From Proteobacteria bacterium UBA981 (GTDB lineage: Bacteria; Pseudomonadota; Gammaproteobacteria; Ga0077536): 64,000 nucleotides of DNA. Below, in pieces: positions 33,788 to 41,708 of this stretch; the stretch's first letter is position 1; each line of letters opens with the position of its first letter. The notes under the pieces were generated by a model, which saw only the letters and a list, made by a program, of their open reading frames with translations, had not been told where the DNA came from and did no database searches. The DNA is taken from the NCBI GenBank assembly GCA_002292285.1, contig DBBP01000014.1, forward strand, positions 62,001-126,000, in the 5' to 3' direction. The position numbers were made by a program, and so were the translations under genes.

Positions 33788-34130
33788 ATGCCGTTACTAC
33801 CGGACGCTATTCGGCGCGTGCTTGAACGGGTGCTTGGGGCTGACGGCCACGCCGATCAGTCTTTGCGTACCGCTGTAGCGGATACCGCAGCAGCCGCGGC
33901 AGGTATCGTTCGGACACCTGGCGTTGTGCCGGCTGAACTCGAACTCTTCGTCAACAAAGTTATCCACTCGCCGTACAAAGTAGTCGATAGAAGAGGTCGC
34001 GTTCGTATTCAGAGTGATGGATGGTCTTGCGGATGCTTTCGACTTCACCTTGCCGGATGATTCTCAAGTTCGCGCAACCGGAAAGTTCCTCAACAAACAT
34101 GGCTACAAGCTCATCAAACTGCTGCGCTGA
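33788..34130 (+). pseudogene. Frameshifted carboxymuconolactone-decarboxylase-like remnant
   Basis: Starting at an ATG with GGGAG before it, the first frame reads PDAIRRVLERVLGADG, then PAELELFVNKVIHSPYKVVDR, which resembles small CMD/AhpD-like proteins. Around 33992-34000 coding sense moves to another frame, which continues VAFVFRVMDGLADAFDF, then KFLNKHGYKLIKLLR to a stop at 34130. That second part resembles the C-terminal half of a different CMD-like protein rather than the normal continuation. A frameshift combined with a deletion or fusion of two neighbouring genes would explain it. No single intact frame covers the region, so I call it a pseudogene, although programmed frameshifting or a sequencing error cannot be excluded. 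Confidence 0.55.
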
Positions 34131-34252
34131 GTCGCCATTACCGGAGGCAAAAGGAGACGAATCGATTATTTTTTGGCCACGGGTCAATTTTTAATCTCTC
34201 CGGACCCTGTCGCTGACTGACACCCTACTAACGCTAGCATCCTGAGAATTCT

Positions 34253-35515
34253 GTGCATCACAAACGCTTTTACGGCTGGCCGCTCGTCGGGCTGGGATTT
34301 ATTTTTTACGGGCTCGGTATTGCACCGGCGTACTACAGCTGGGGATTTTTCGCACCCGAAATTATCGACGAACTGGGCATTAGCCGACAGGATATTGGGG
34401 AGGTTTTTGGCACCCTCACATTGATGTTGTCGCTGACCAGCGTGTTAGCGGCGATAACGATTGAACGTTGGGGGTTGCGCGCCACCGTGACGGTGGGCGC
34501 CTCAATTGCAGCGCTTGGTTGGTACCTGGTCGGGAAAGCGGACTCCCTGTTTGACCTGTACATCAGCTACGCGCTTATCGGCGGGATCGGGATTGGATTA
34601 TCGACTCTGATGCCCGCACAGACTCTGGCGGTGTTCTGGTTTAGAAGGTTTCGGGCCCGCGCAATCGCAATAATATTTTTTGGTGCCGCGATCTTCGGTG
34701 CGATAGTGAACCCTATCGACGCGATCGTGCTGGAAAACGGCGGATGGCGAACCGCCTGGGTCTATATTTCGGCGATTTCTATTTTCGTCGCGGTCGTTGC
34801 GGCTGTATTTCTGCGCAACCGCCCTGAAGACATCGGTCAACAGGTCGACGGGGAGTCAGCGACCGAACCGGACGCCGACAGTCCAGCAGCGGCAGTTAAA
34901 ACCAGTGTCGCTAACTCGCCAGGCGATAACTTCACGTTGCGGCAAGCCATCACGACGCCACATTTCTTTATCGCGACCTTTGCCGACATTGCTAACGCAA
35001 TACCCTGGCGCATCATCACTGCGCACGGCCGACTTCACCTAGAGACCCTCGGCTTCGCGCCAACCGTCGCCGCGGCAATCCTCGGCGTCCGCGTCGGCAT
35101 GAGCGGGGTTGGCCGATTGTCCGGCTCGCTCAGCGACTTTGTGCGTCCGACCCACGTGATGACATGCGCATTGCTAATGAGCGCTATAGGTGTTGGCGGT
35201 CTAAGCTTCGTCACCTCGGCGAATATGGCTTACGCCTGCGTTGCTTTAATGGGGATTGGCTACGGCGCCGCTTTCACGACCATACCGGTGGTGTTCGGTG
35301 ACTTTTTTGGTCGCGGCGCATTCGTTGGCACTGCAGGCATGCGTGTCGCGGTAACCGGCATCGCCGGATTCTTTGCGGTGAGCTGGGCAGGGGCGGTGGC
35401 AGACAAGACCGGCACGTATAGCGTCGTGTTGACCGCCCTGGCGTTCACGTGTGTCGCTGCTGCAGTGCTGATTTATTCTTGTCGCACGCCACGGCTAAAG
35501 AATGGCCAGCGATAA
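34253..35515 (+). CDS. MFS transporter, oxalate/formate antiporter-like
   Basis: A 420-residue major facilitator with 12 predicted transmembrane helices and a central hydrophilic loop around 200-230. The N-terminus FYGWPLVGLGFIFYGLGIAPAYYSWGFF and the segment ISRQDIGEVFGTLTLMLSL are typical of the monocarboxylate/oxalate-formate branch. It starts with GTG. It lies between the CMD remnant and the convergent CoA-transferase genes. A role in uptake of an aromatic acid or small carboxylate for the local pathways is likely, but the substrate is not shown. Confidence 0.85.
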   Translation: MHHKRFYGWPLVGLGFIFYGLGIAPAYYSWGFFAPEIIDELGISRQDIGEVFGTLTLMLSLTSVLAAITIERWGLRATVTVGASIAALGWYLVGKADSLFDLYISYALIGGIGIGLSTLMPAQTLAVFWFRRFRARAIAIIFFGAAIFGAIVNPIDAIVLENGGWRTAWVYISAISIFVAVVAAVFLRNRPEDIGQQVDGESATEPDADSPAAAVKTSVANSPGDNFTLRQAITTPHFFIATFADIANAIPWRIITAHGRLHLETLGFAPTVAAAILGVRVGMSGVGRLSGSLSDFVRPTHVMTCALLMSAIGVGGLSFVTSANMAYACVALMGIGYGAAFTTIPVVFGDFFGRGAFVGTAGMRVAVTGIAGFFAVSWAGAVADKTGTYSVVLTALAFTCVAAAVLIYSCRTPRLKNGQR

Positions 35516-35704
35516 TGGAGACTGCTGATCAGGGGGACTTTCCTCGGCTTTTAAAAGGATCGTGTGAGCATTTCAATGCTGCGCGCACTGGGCGCGCGGC
35601 TGTTAAGCGGAGTATCAACCAGCAGTAGCAGGGCAACAGGCTAAATCGGCGCGTCTCAATTGGCGTGCTCGGTGACCCGACTACTGCGGTTCTGGGCCCA
35701 TTGA

Positions 35705-36406
35705 CTAGCTCTGGGTACGCAACCTGGCAAGCTCGGTCACGCTGGGTGGGACGGTCGTGACCGCCAGCGCCGGGTCCAGGGGAAAGCCGGTTGCAGCCTG
35801 TATTTCATCGAAGCTCACGCCTGGATGCACGCTCATCAGTTTCACAGTCCTCTCCCCGGCAGCAGCGCCGAGTACGCCGAGGGGTGTGACAATCAGCAGC
35901 TCGCTGTCGGCGCCGAGCACATCGCCACTGATGAAATCGACTGTTTCAACAAACACTCGCGGGTCATGTTTCTCGAAGAATAAAAATGCGCGCGGAATAG
36001 TCGCAACCAGCGACAGGCCGATGCTGCCAGGGCCGCGCATACGGGGCTGCTCGTAGTCCCCGATTACGGCGAGATTGATGCGGCCCTGGGCATCAACTTG
36101 CAAGCCACCGAGGAAAATAACATCGGCGAAGCCGCGTAATTGATCATGCACGCCGCGGGCTAGCCCGAGCACGGCAGTGCCAGGTAAGAACGCCTGGTCG
36201 CCACCCGAAGCGGGCACGCTTTCATGGGTGGGATCGAGCGTGCCGGTCGCGCCGATCAAAGCGCGCACGTGCGGCTTGCCAGAGTCGCGCGCTAGTCGCC
36301 AGGCAGCCGACGGAATGTGGGCATTGGTGCCCATCACCATGGTGTCGCCATCGCGCAATGCGCGCGCGAACACGCAGGCCATGAGTTCGGACGGCGAATA
36401 GTTCAT
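35705..36406 (-). CDS. CoA-transferase beta subunit, IpdB/GctB-like
   Basis: A 233-residue subunit of a family I CoA-transferase-like pair. It has LARDGDTMVMGTN-type N-terminal sequence, GFADVIFLGGLQVDAQGRINLAVIGDY and FVETVDFISG. In true transferases a catalytic Glu sits in an E-x-G motif; here the aligned segment reads LIGATGTLD, with Ala at that place. This is also seen in IpdB-type proteins, where the pair hydrolyses a ring in steroid catabolism. The gene overlaps its partner by 4 bp (ATGA). It is the last gene of an operon that starts with the AMP-forming ligase at 43.3 kb. Confidence 0.82.
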   Translation of the reverse strand: MNYSPSELMACVFARALRDGDTMVMGTNAHIPSAAWRLARDSGKPHVRALIGATGTLDPTHESVPASGGDQAFLPGTAVLGLARGVHDQLRGFADVIFLGGLQVDAQGRINLAVIGDYEQPRMRGPGSIGLSLVATIPRAFLFFEKHDPRVFVETVDFISGDVLGADSELLIVTPLGVLGAAAGERTVKLMSVHPGVSFDEIQAATGFPLDPALAVTTVPPSVTELARLRTQS

Positions 36407-37299
36407 GACGCGGTTCTGGCCAACATGGCAAGGCGTTCATCGATATTGACCGCCACCCGGTAGGCGTCCTCGCTGTCCCCAATGATATTGGTCTGGTAAT
36501 GCGCAAAATCGTCCGCGCTGGCGGCGGCCGCAATATAGTCCGCGATGTGTTGGTCGTCGTAGCTATAGCGTCCATGTGATGAAGCCGGATGCGCGCCGCC
36601 GGGCAGCACGCAATAAGCGTCGACAACGTAACCGGGAAGGACGCTGCGACACGCTGCCGGCAGCACCTCGACCGCTTGCTCGGCCTGCACTAGGCAAACT
36701 TTAGCTGCCCGCGCGATGTCGGCGTCGAGGAAAGGCGCGCCGAGGTAGCCGCAATTCCCTAAGGTATCGACGAACTGACAATGCACCAGTGCGACGTCCG
36801 GCGTGATGGCGCGCACGACGAAGGTTTGCTCACCAGTGAAAGGATCGTTCAACGCACGATAGTCCTGAGAGTTGACGCTACCGACAGTAGGGAGCTGCTG
36901 GTCGCTGGGGAGGAAATCGGTCGGCAGGGCCGCGAAGGGCAAACCGCTCGCGCCGGCTTGGAGCGCGAGGGTGTAACCGGCTTCTTCAAAGTCGCGCACG
37001 GTCAGGCTGCCACCTTCCACAGCGGCACGAAAACGCGGCGCGAGACCATAGATTTCAGCACCCAGATAGGCCACCAGCACTTGCTTAACCAGGCCCGTGC
37101 CAATCAGTTGGTCGGCATTAATTGAGCCGTCCAGCGGCGGGACCAGGCAGGCAATCGCCACTTGTTGGCGAATTAATTCGCGTACCAAAGCCATCGGCGT
37201 GTTGTGGAAATGCAGACCGCCCAGCGCGACCGTTTTGTGCGGCGGCACGAATTCGTTAACCAGGGCCTCGAGACTGAGGCGACGCGCGATCTTTCCCAT
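36403..37299 (-). CDS. CoA-transferase alpha subunit, IpdA/GctA-like
   Basis: A 298-residue subunit with GGLHFHNTPMALVRELIRQ, VAYLGAEIYGLAPRFRAAVEGG and DFEEAGYTLALQAGASGLPF, the layout of GctA and IpdA. A Glu at 105 or 106 lies where IpdA has its catalytic Glu105. DPFTGEQTFVVRAITPDVALVHCQ is typical of the second half. It is transcribed with IpdB-like (4-bp overlap) and starts 6 bp after the HyuB-like gene. The substrate is a CoA thioester or a dicarboxylate-CoA; it could activate or open the product of the upstream carboxylase/ligase. That role is inference. Confidence 0.82.
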   Translation of the reverse strand: MGKIARRLSLEALVNEFVPPHKTVALGGLHFHNTPMALVRELIRQQVAIACLVPPLDGSINADQLIGTGLVKQVLVAYLGAEIYGLAPRFRAAVEGGSLTVRDFEEAGYTLALQAGASGLPFAALPTDFLPSDQQLPTVGSVNSQDYRALNDPFTGEQTFVVRAITPDVALVHCQFVDTLGNCGYLGAPFLDADIARAAKVCLVQAEQAVEVLPAACRSVLPGYVVDAYCVLPGGAHPASSHGRYSYDDQHIADYIAAAASADDFAHYQTNIIGDSEDAYRVAVNIDERLAMLARTAS

Positions 37300-37305
37300 A
37301 GTCGT

Positions 37306-39582
37306 TCAGTCGATTGCGATATCGTGAAACAGGGGGTCACCAGCCAGCGCGATTTCGGTTTCCAATGTCACTGCGCATCCGGGGCAATGGTAATGACGCA
37401 GGACCAGCGGTGCATCGACGAGCCGGGCCGGGGGTGCGATGTGGGGGTTGGCTGCGGTGATTTCACTTTCCTCCACGATCGCGCCGGCTTTGTAGTTATC
37501 CTTCGCCATGCCGAGCAGTGTTTGGCAGCGTGCGCATCGCCAGCGTCGGTCCGCACCGTCTCCGGCGAGTTCGAGAACGTCGCTGACGCCTAGTGTTGTT
37601 TGCCCCGTCCCGTCTCGCACTACGATCACCGGCGCTGGCCCCAAGCGCGCCGCGCGTCGCGCCGCGCGCGAAGCCATTGTCGCGTCTTCGTCTATCGCCA
37701 CAGCGTTGTTGTCTGTCAACAGGCAAACACCATACGCAGCGCGTGCCCAGTCTGCAGTGACGCGCCCCTCGCGTACGTCGTCAAGCACGGCGGCCGGCGT
37801 GCGCTCGTGTGGGTCACCGTAACCACCACCGGCAGTCCAGCGCACTTCCCACACATCGTCCGCCTGTTGGACCAGGCCGCGTTCTTTAGGACCCACAGCA
37901 ACTTCGTGCCCATTCAGTTCATCCATACCTGCCGGCATCTCGCCAGCCGCAAAGCGCGCACGCACGTCGCTCGCAGCAACTAGGCGGAACGCATTCGTGC
38001 AGGCCGGGTAGCCACCCGCCAGCCCGGCCCCGGTTGGTACCGCGCAGCCGGCTGCCGACGGCGCATGCATAATCGATGCGACACCGTGAGGCACCATCGC
38101 GAACGCCGCGCCGTTACCGCCCCGGAAGCGTCCTGCGCCGCCGGAGTCGGCCAGTTCGCGGCGATAGAGATACAGGATCGGGAAGGTTTGTTCCTGCTCC
38201 TCGACGTTCCCCATAATGGATTTTGGTTCCCAATGCACGCCCCCGGTGTCGATGCCGTCGCGGTGTCCGAATGCGCCAATCGCGCCCGCCATCGGGTCGA
38301 GGAAGGCAGTGCCGAACGCTTGCCCTTCGGCATCGATACCGGCAATGGCACTCAACGGGAATACGCTTGCGCCACATACCGCGAAGACTTCGTCACGCAA
38401 AGACGGGGAGGCCAGCAGCATCTTGCCGACAACCTGGTTGGCGAGCGCACCGCCGATGAGGTTACCGATCTGGGAGTTGGTCACCGAGGCTGGAAACGAT
38501 GGGCAATTGATGGTGCCGACTTCAGGCTCGAAGCGTAGATGACGCAGTGCGCCGCCAGTGGCATAGAGCTGGTCAAAGCACATTAGCGGATTCAGGACGC
38601 TCAAAATGCCCGCGCGCCAACCAGAGAAACATGAGTTTAGTGAGCCAATCTGGGCGTGCGAACCGCGGTTGTCGAAGGTCAGCGTATCGCCGCGCTTGGT
38701 CAAGCCCATCGTCACCGGGTAGATGCTGCGATCGTCGGGCGCGGCTGCTTCGAGGTAGGTGCGCGCGCACCAGCGGCCATCGGGGATCTCACGGAGTCGT
38801 GCGACGAAGGACTTAGCCCCATCGTCTATGAGTTTGCGCATGGCGGCTTTGACGGTCGCCGCCCCGTAGCGCTCGACAAATCCCAGGATGCGATCGCGCG
38901 CGACCAGGTTGCCGGCAATCTGCGCTCGCAGGTCGAGCGCCAGTAATTGCGGCTGACGCGAATGACGCAGATACATGCGTTCAAGATCCGGGCGGATGTC
39001 GCCCGCCTCAACGATTTTAATGGGCGGGATTGGCACCGGTTCGTCGAACACGTCGCGTGCATCGGCGCAGAAGCTACCCGGCGTATTACCGCCAATATCG
39101 TACTGGTGCAAAGCATTAGCGACCCAGCAGAAGATCGCGCCATCGACAAATACCGGGCAGGTGATCTGGACGTCGGATTGATGGCTGGAACCGATCCAGG
39201 GATCGTTGGACAGGAACATGTCGCCGGCGTGGATGCCCGGCGCGCGGCCGAGATTCTCAAGTGTCCATTTGATGGGTAAGTCCATGGTGCCGGAGAAGTA
39301 TTGGATGTGCGCACCGAAGAACACGAACTCGCCGTACTCGGTCAAGATCACGGTGTTGAAATCGTGCGCGACACTCGCAAACGGCGAGCCGGACACTTTC
39401 TGGATGGTCACGCCGTGCTCGTCATTCACGTTCCATAACGCGTGGCGCAGCACCTCGTAGGTGATTGCGTCGATGTTGTCTTCGCTGTCGCTATGCAGGC
39501 GAACACTCGCATCGATGCTTAAAGTTGCGCCCGGGATATAGGAATTTATGCGGCCATCGAAGACCACGGCGTTCTCGCTCAT
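37306..39582 (-). CDS. HyuB/acetone carboxylase-like subunit fused to an AcxC-like zinc domain
   Basis: A 758-residue protein. Residues 1-570 form the hydantoinase B/oxoprolinase domain also found in the acetone and acetophenone carboxylase catalytic subunit: MDLPIKWTLENLG, HAGDMFLSNDPWIGSSHQSDV, PGSFCADARDVFDEP, and GGAGRFRGGNGA. After a linker, residues 680-758 contain C683-x2-C686 and C733-x2-C736 with basic residues between, resembling acetone carboxylase gamma (AcxC). The AcxC-like unit is normally a separate protein in acetone carboxylase, so the fusion supports a carboxylase rather than a hydantoinase. It overlaps HyuA by 1 bp. An ATP-dependent carboxylation of a ketone is the best guess. 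Confidence 0.8.
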   Translation of the reverse strand: MSENAVVFDGRINSYIPGATLSIDASVRLHSDSEDNIDAITYEVLRHALWNVNDEHGVTIQKVSGSPFASVAHDFNTVILTEYGEFVFFGAHIQYFSGTMDLPIKWTLENLGRAPGIHAGDMFLSNDPWIGSSHQSDVQITCPVFVDGAIFCWVANALHQYDIGGNTPGSFCADARDVFDEPVPIPPIKIVEAGDIRPDLERMYLRHSRQPQLLALDLRAQIAGNLVARDRILGFVERYGAATVKAAMRKLIDDGAKSFVARLREIPDGRWCARTYLEAAAPDDRSIYPVTMGLTKRGDTLTFDNRGSHAQIGSLNSCFSGWRAGILSVLNPLMCFDQLYATGGALRHLRFEPEVGTINCPSFPASVTNSQIGNLIGGALANQVVGKMLLASPSLRDEVFAVCGASVFPLSAIAGIDAEGQAFGTAFLDPMAGAIGAFGHRDGIDTGGVHWEPKSIMGNVEEQEQTFPILYLYRRELADSGGAGRFRGGNGAAFAMVPHGVASIMHAPSAAGCAVPTGAGLAGGYPACTNAFRLVAASDVRARFAAGEMPAGMDELNGHEVAVGPKERGLVQQADDVWEVRWTAGGGYGDPHERTPAAVLDDVREGRVTADWARAAYGVCLLTDNNAVAIDEDATMASRAARRAARLGPAPVIVVRDGTGQTTLGVSDVLELAGDGADRRWRCARCQTLLGMAKDNYKAGAIVEESEITAANPHIAPPARLVDAPLVLRHYHCPGCAVTLETEIALAGDPLFHDIAID

Positions 39583-41708
39583 CAGCTGCCCGCCTCCGAG
39601 TTCAAGTCAATGAAGATGTTGCCGTAGCCGTCGAGCCGCGCGCTTTGCTGCGGACGTACGACAATGGTAGTCGTGGTCGGTTCGATGATCGCCGGGCCAT
39701 GTACCACGTTGCCGGGCATCAATGCGTCAGCACGGTAGACCTCGGTCTCATGCAAGCCGCCAAGTTCCGGCCAATACACCTGGCGCGAAGCTACCCGCGC
39801 CTGTGTAGCTGGCCTCGCCTGACCTTCCGGACGCTGTCGCAGCGCCGGCTTGCGCGCACTTGCGCTTGCTGTGCAGCGCACGGTAACCAGCTCGATACCG
39901 GCGTCGCTATAGGCGGTACCGACACCGTAGAGTGCTTCGTAGCGCGCCGTGAAGCGCGCCACCAGGGAGTCGGCCAGAGCGTCACTGGACATCGTTACTT
40001 CGAGTTTGACCTCGACCACGTGCACTTGCAGACGGTGGCGCAGATCGGCAGTGAAATTCAGGCGGATGTGCTCATCGTCAAAGCCCTCCGCATGCAGCTC
40101 GGCGCGAGCCGTGCGCTCGAGTGTGTCCAGGGTTGCGCGCAACTGTGCTGCGTTGAACGGCGCGGTAATCAGTTGGTCGCGTTGATGGACGTGGATGATG
40201 TCCGAAGAGGCCACGCCGAAAGCGGAGAATACAGATGCGGTGGCCGTCAACGGCACGACCAGCTGTGTGACGCCGAGTTCGCGCGCATAGGCACCGGCAT
40301 GACACGGCCCGGCACCGCCGTAGCTATACAGCGCGAAGTCGCGCGGATCGAGTCCTTTCTCAATCGTCTCGCGACGAATCAAGTCAGCCATGTGCGCATC
40401 GGCAATACGATTGATGCCGGCTGCAGTTTGGTATGCGTCAAGTCCGAGTTGTGCACCGAGTGCGGCGATGGCCTCGTGCGCTGCGTCGCGGTCGAGTGCA
40501 TTGTCTCCGCCGAGGAAAAAATTTGGATCGATATAACCGAGGACGACATCGGCGTCGGTAACGGTCGGCGCAGTGCCACCACGGCGATAGCAAATCGGAC
40601 CCGGCGCAGCACCGGCGCTCATCGGTCCTACGCACAATGCTCCGCGAGTCTCGTCAATCCACGCAACGCTGCCGCCGCCGGCGCCAACTGACTTGACGTC
40701 AAGCGCCGGCACGTAAAATTCGTACTGGTCAACGATGGTCGTTGCTGTCCGTACCGGCGTACCGGCGTGGACGAGGCCGACGTCAAATGTGGTGCCGCCC
40801 ATGTCTGTGGCAATGATGTCAGCATGGCCGAGGATGTGGCCGAGTACCTGTGCGCCAACGACGCCGCCGCAAGGGCCGGACTGCAACAACAGTAGCGGTG
40901 CGCGCGTGGCCGCGGCGGCGGGCGTGAGACCGCCATTGCATTGCATCAGCAGGAACGGCGCGTTGAGGCCTTTGTTTGTGGCGCCGGCAGCGATGCGCTC
41001 AACATAGCGACTGGTCAACGGACCGACGTAGCAATTCAAGACCGTGGCGACCGTACGCTCATATTCGCCGAGCAGCGGAACCAGGTCATGTGAACAGGTG
41101 ACAAACAAGTCGGGTGCTGTGGCCTCGATCAATGCCCGCACGCGTTGCTCGTGGACAGGGTTCCGGAACGACCACAACAGCGACACCGCAATGCCCTCGA
41201 CGCCCGCTGCCACGAGCTCATTAACCGCATTAACGACTGCCACGTCGTTCAGGGTGACGACGATCTCGCCGCGCTTGTCGATGCGCTCGGGGACCTCGCG
41301 TATTAGCGAGCGTGGCACCAGCGCCTGCGGTTTATCGGTGCCGGAAAAACGCAGTGTGTCCGCAGCAGATAATCCGGCCGCACGGCCGTAGGCGCGCATG
41401 ATAAGGATAGCGTCGCCGTGTCCCGCAGTCGTAATCAGTCCGACCTTTGCGCCACGCCGCTCGACGACAGCATTGGTTGCAACGGTTGTGCCATGAGAAA
41501 GAATTGACGCGCGTTCGAGTAAGGTCTCCAGGCTGTGGCCAAGCGCTACGGCAGCTTTCTCTAAAGCGGCAAAGAAGCCGCGGGAAAAATCGTCCGGGGT
41601 GGACGCGCTCTTGGCCAGCGTTACTTTTCCGGCGTCGTCGATGACGACGGCGTCAGTGAACGTACCGCCGACATCGACACCACACAGATAAGATCCCACG
41701 GTCGTCAT
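39582..41708 (-). CDS. HyuA-like ATPase subunit of hydantoinase/oxoprolinase/carboxylase
   Basis: A 708-residue protein of the hydantoinase A/oxoprolinase family. The N-terminal actin-like ATPase fold shows LCGVDVGGTFTDAVV and SILSHGTTVATNAVVER. Later segments are TDMGGTTFDVGLV, YSYGGAGPCHA and GPAIIEPTTTTIVV. In acetone/acetophenone carboxylases this subunit phosphorylates bicarbonate and the ketone enolate. The ATG at 41708 overlaps the ligase stop (ATGA), deciding the start over an ATG 11 codons upstream. Translational coupling with the ligase and with HyuB suggests a tight complex. Hydantoinase activity cannot be excluded from this subunit alone. Confidence 0.88.
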   Translation of the reverse strand: MTTVGSYLCGVDVGGTFTDAVVIDDAGKVTLAKSASTPDDFSRGFFAALEKAAVALGHSLETLLERASILSHGTTVATNAVVERRGAKVGLITTAGHGDAILIMRAYGRAAGLSAADTLRFSGTDKPQALVPRSLIREVPERIDKRGEIVVTLNDVAVVNAVNELVAAGVEGIAVSLLWSFRNPVHEQRVRALIEATAPDLFVTCSHDLVPLLGEYERTVATVLNCYVGPLTSRYVERIAAGATNKGLNAPFLLMQCNGGLTPAAAATRAPLLLLQSGPCGGVVGAQVLGHILGHADIIATDMGGTTFDVGLVHAGTPVRTATTIVDQYEFYVPALDVKSVGAGGGSVAWIDETRGALCVGPMSAGAAPGPICYRRGGTAPTVTDADVVLGYIDPNFFLGGDNALDRDAAHEAIAALGAQLGLDAYQTAAGINRIADAHMADLIRRETIEKGLDPRDFALYSYGGAGPCHAGAYARELGVTQLVVPLTATASVFSAFGVASSDIIHVHQRDQLITAPFNAAQLRATLDTLERTARAELHAEGFDDEHIRLNFTADLRHRLQVHVVEVKLEVTMSSDALADSLVARFTARYEALYGVGTAYSDAGIELVTVRCTASASARKPALRQRPEGQARPATQARVASRQVYWPELGGLHETEVYRADALMPGNVVHGPAIIEPTTTTIVVRPQQSARLDGYGNIFIDLNSEAGS

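Noticed and set aside
35566..35620. GC-rich hairpin GCGCGC-ACTGG-GCGCGC between the MFS and CoA-transferase genes
   Set aside because: Self-complementary GCGCGC is expected by chance at this GC level and no T-run follows on either strand.
39465..40691. 408-codon open frame on the plus strand
   Set aside because: It is antisense to HyuA and HyuB, which have clear family motifs; the plus-strand translation has no recognisable domain.
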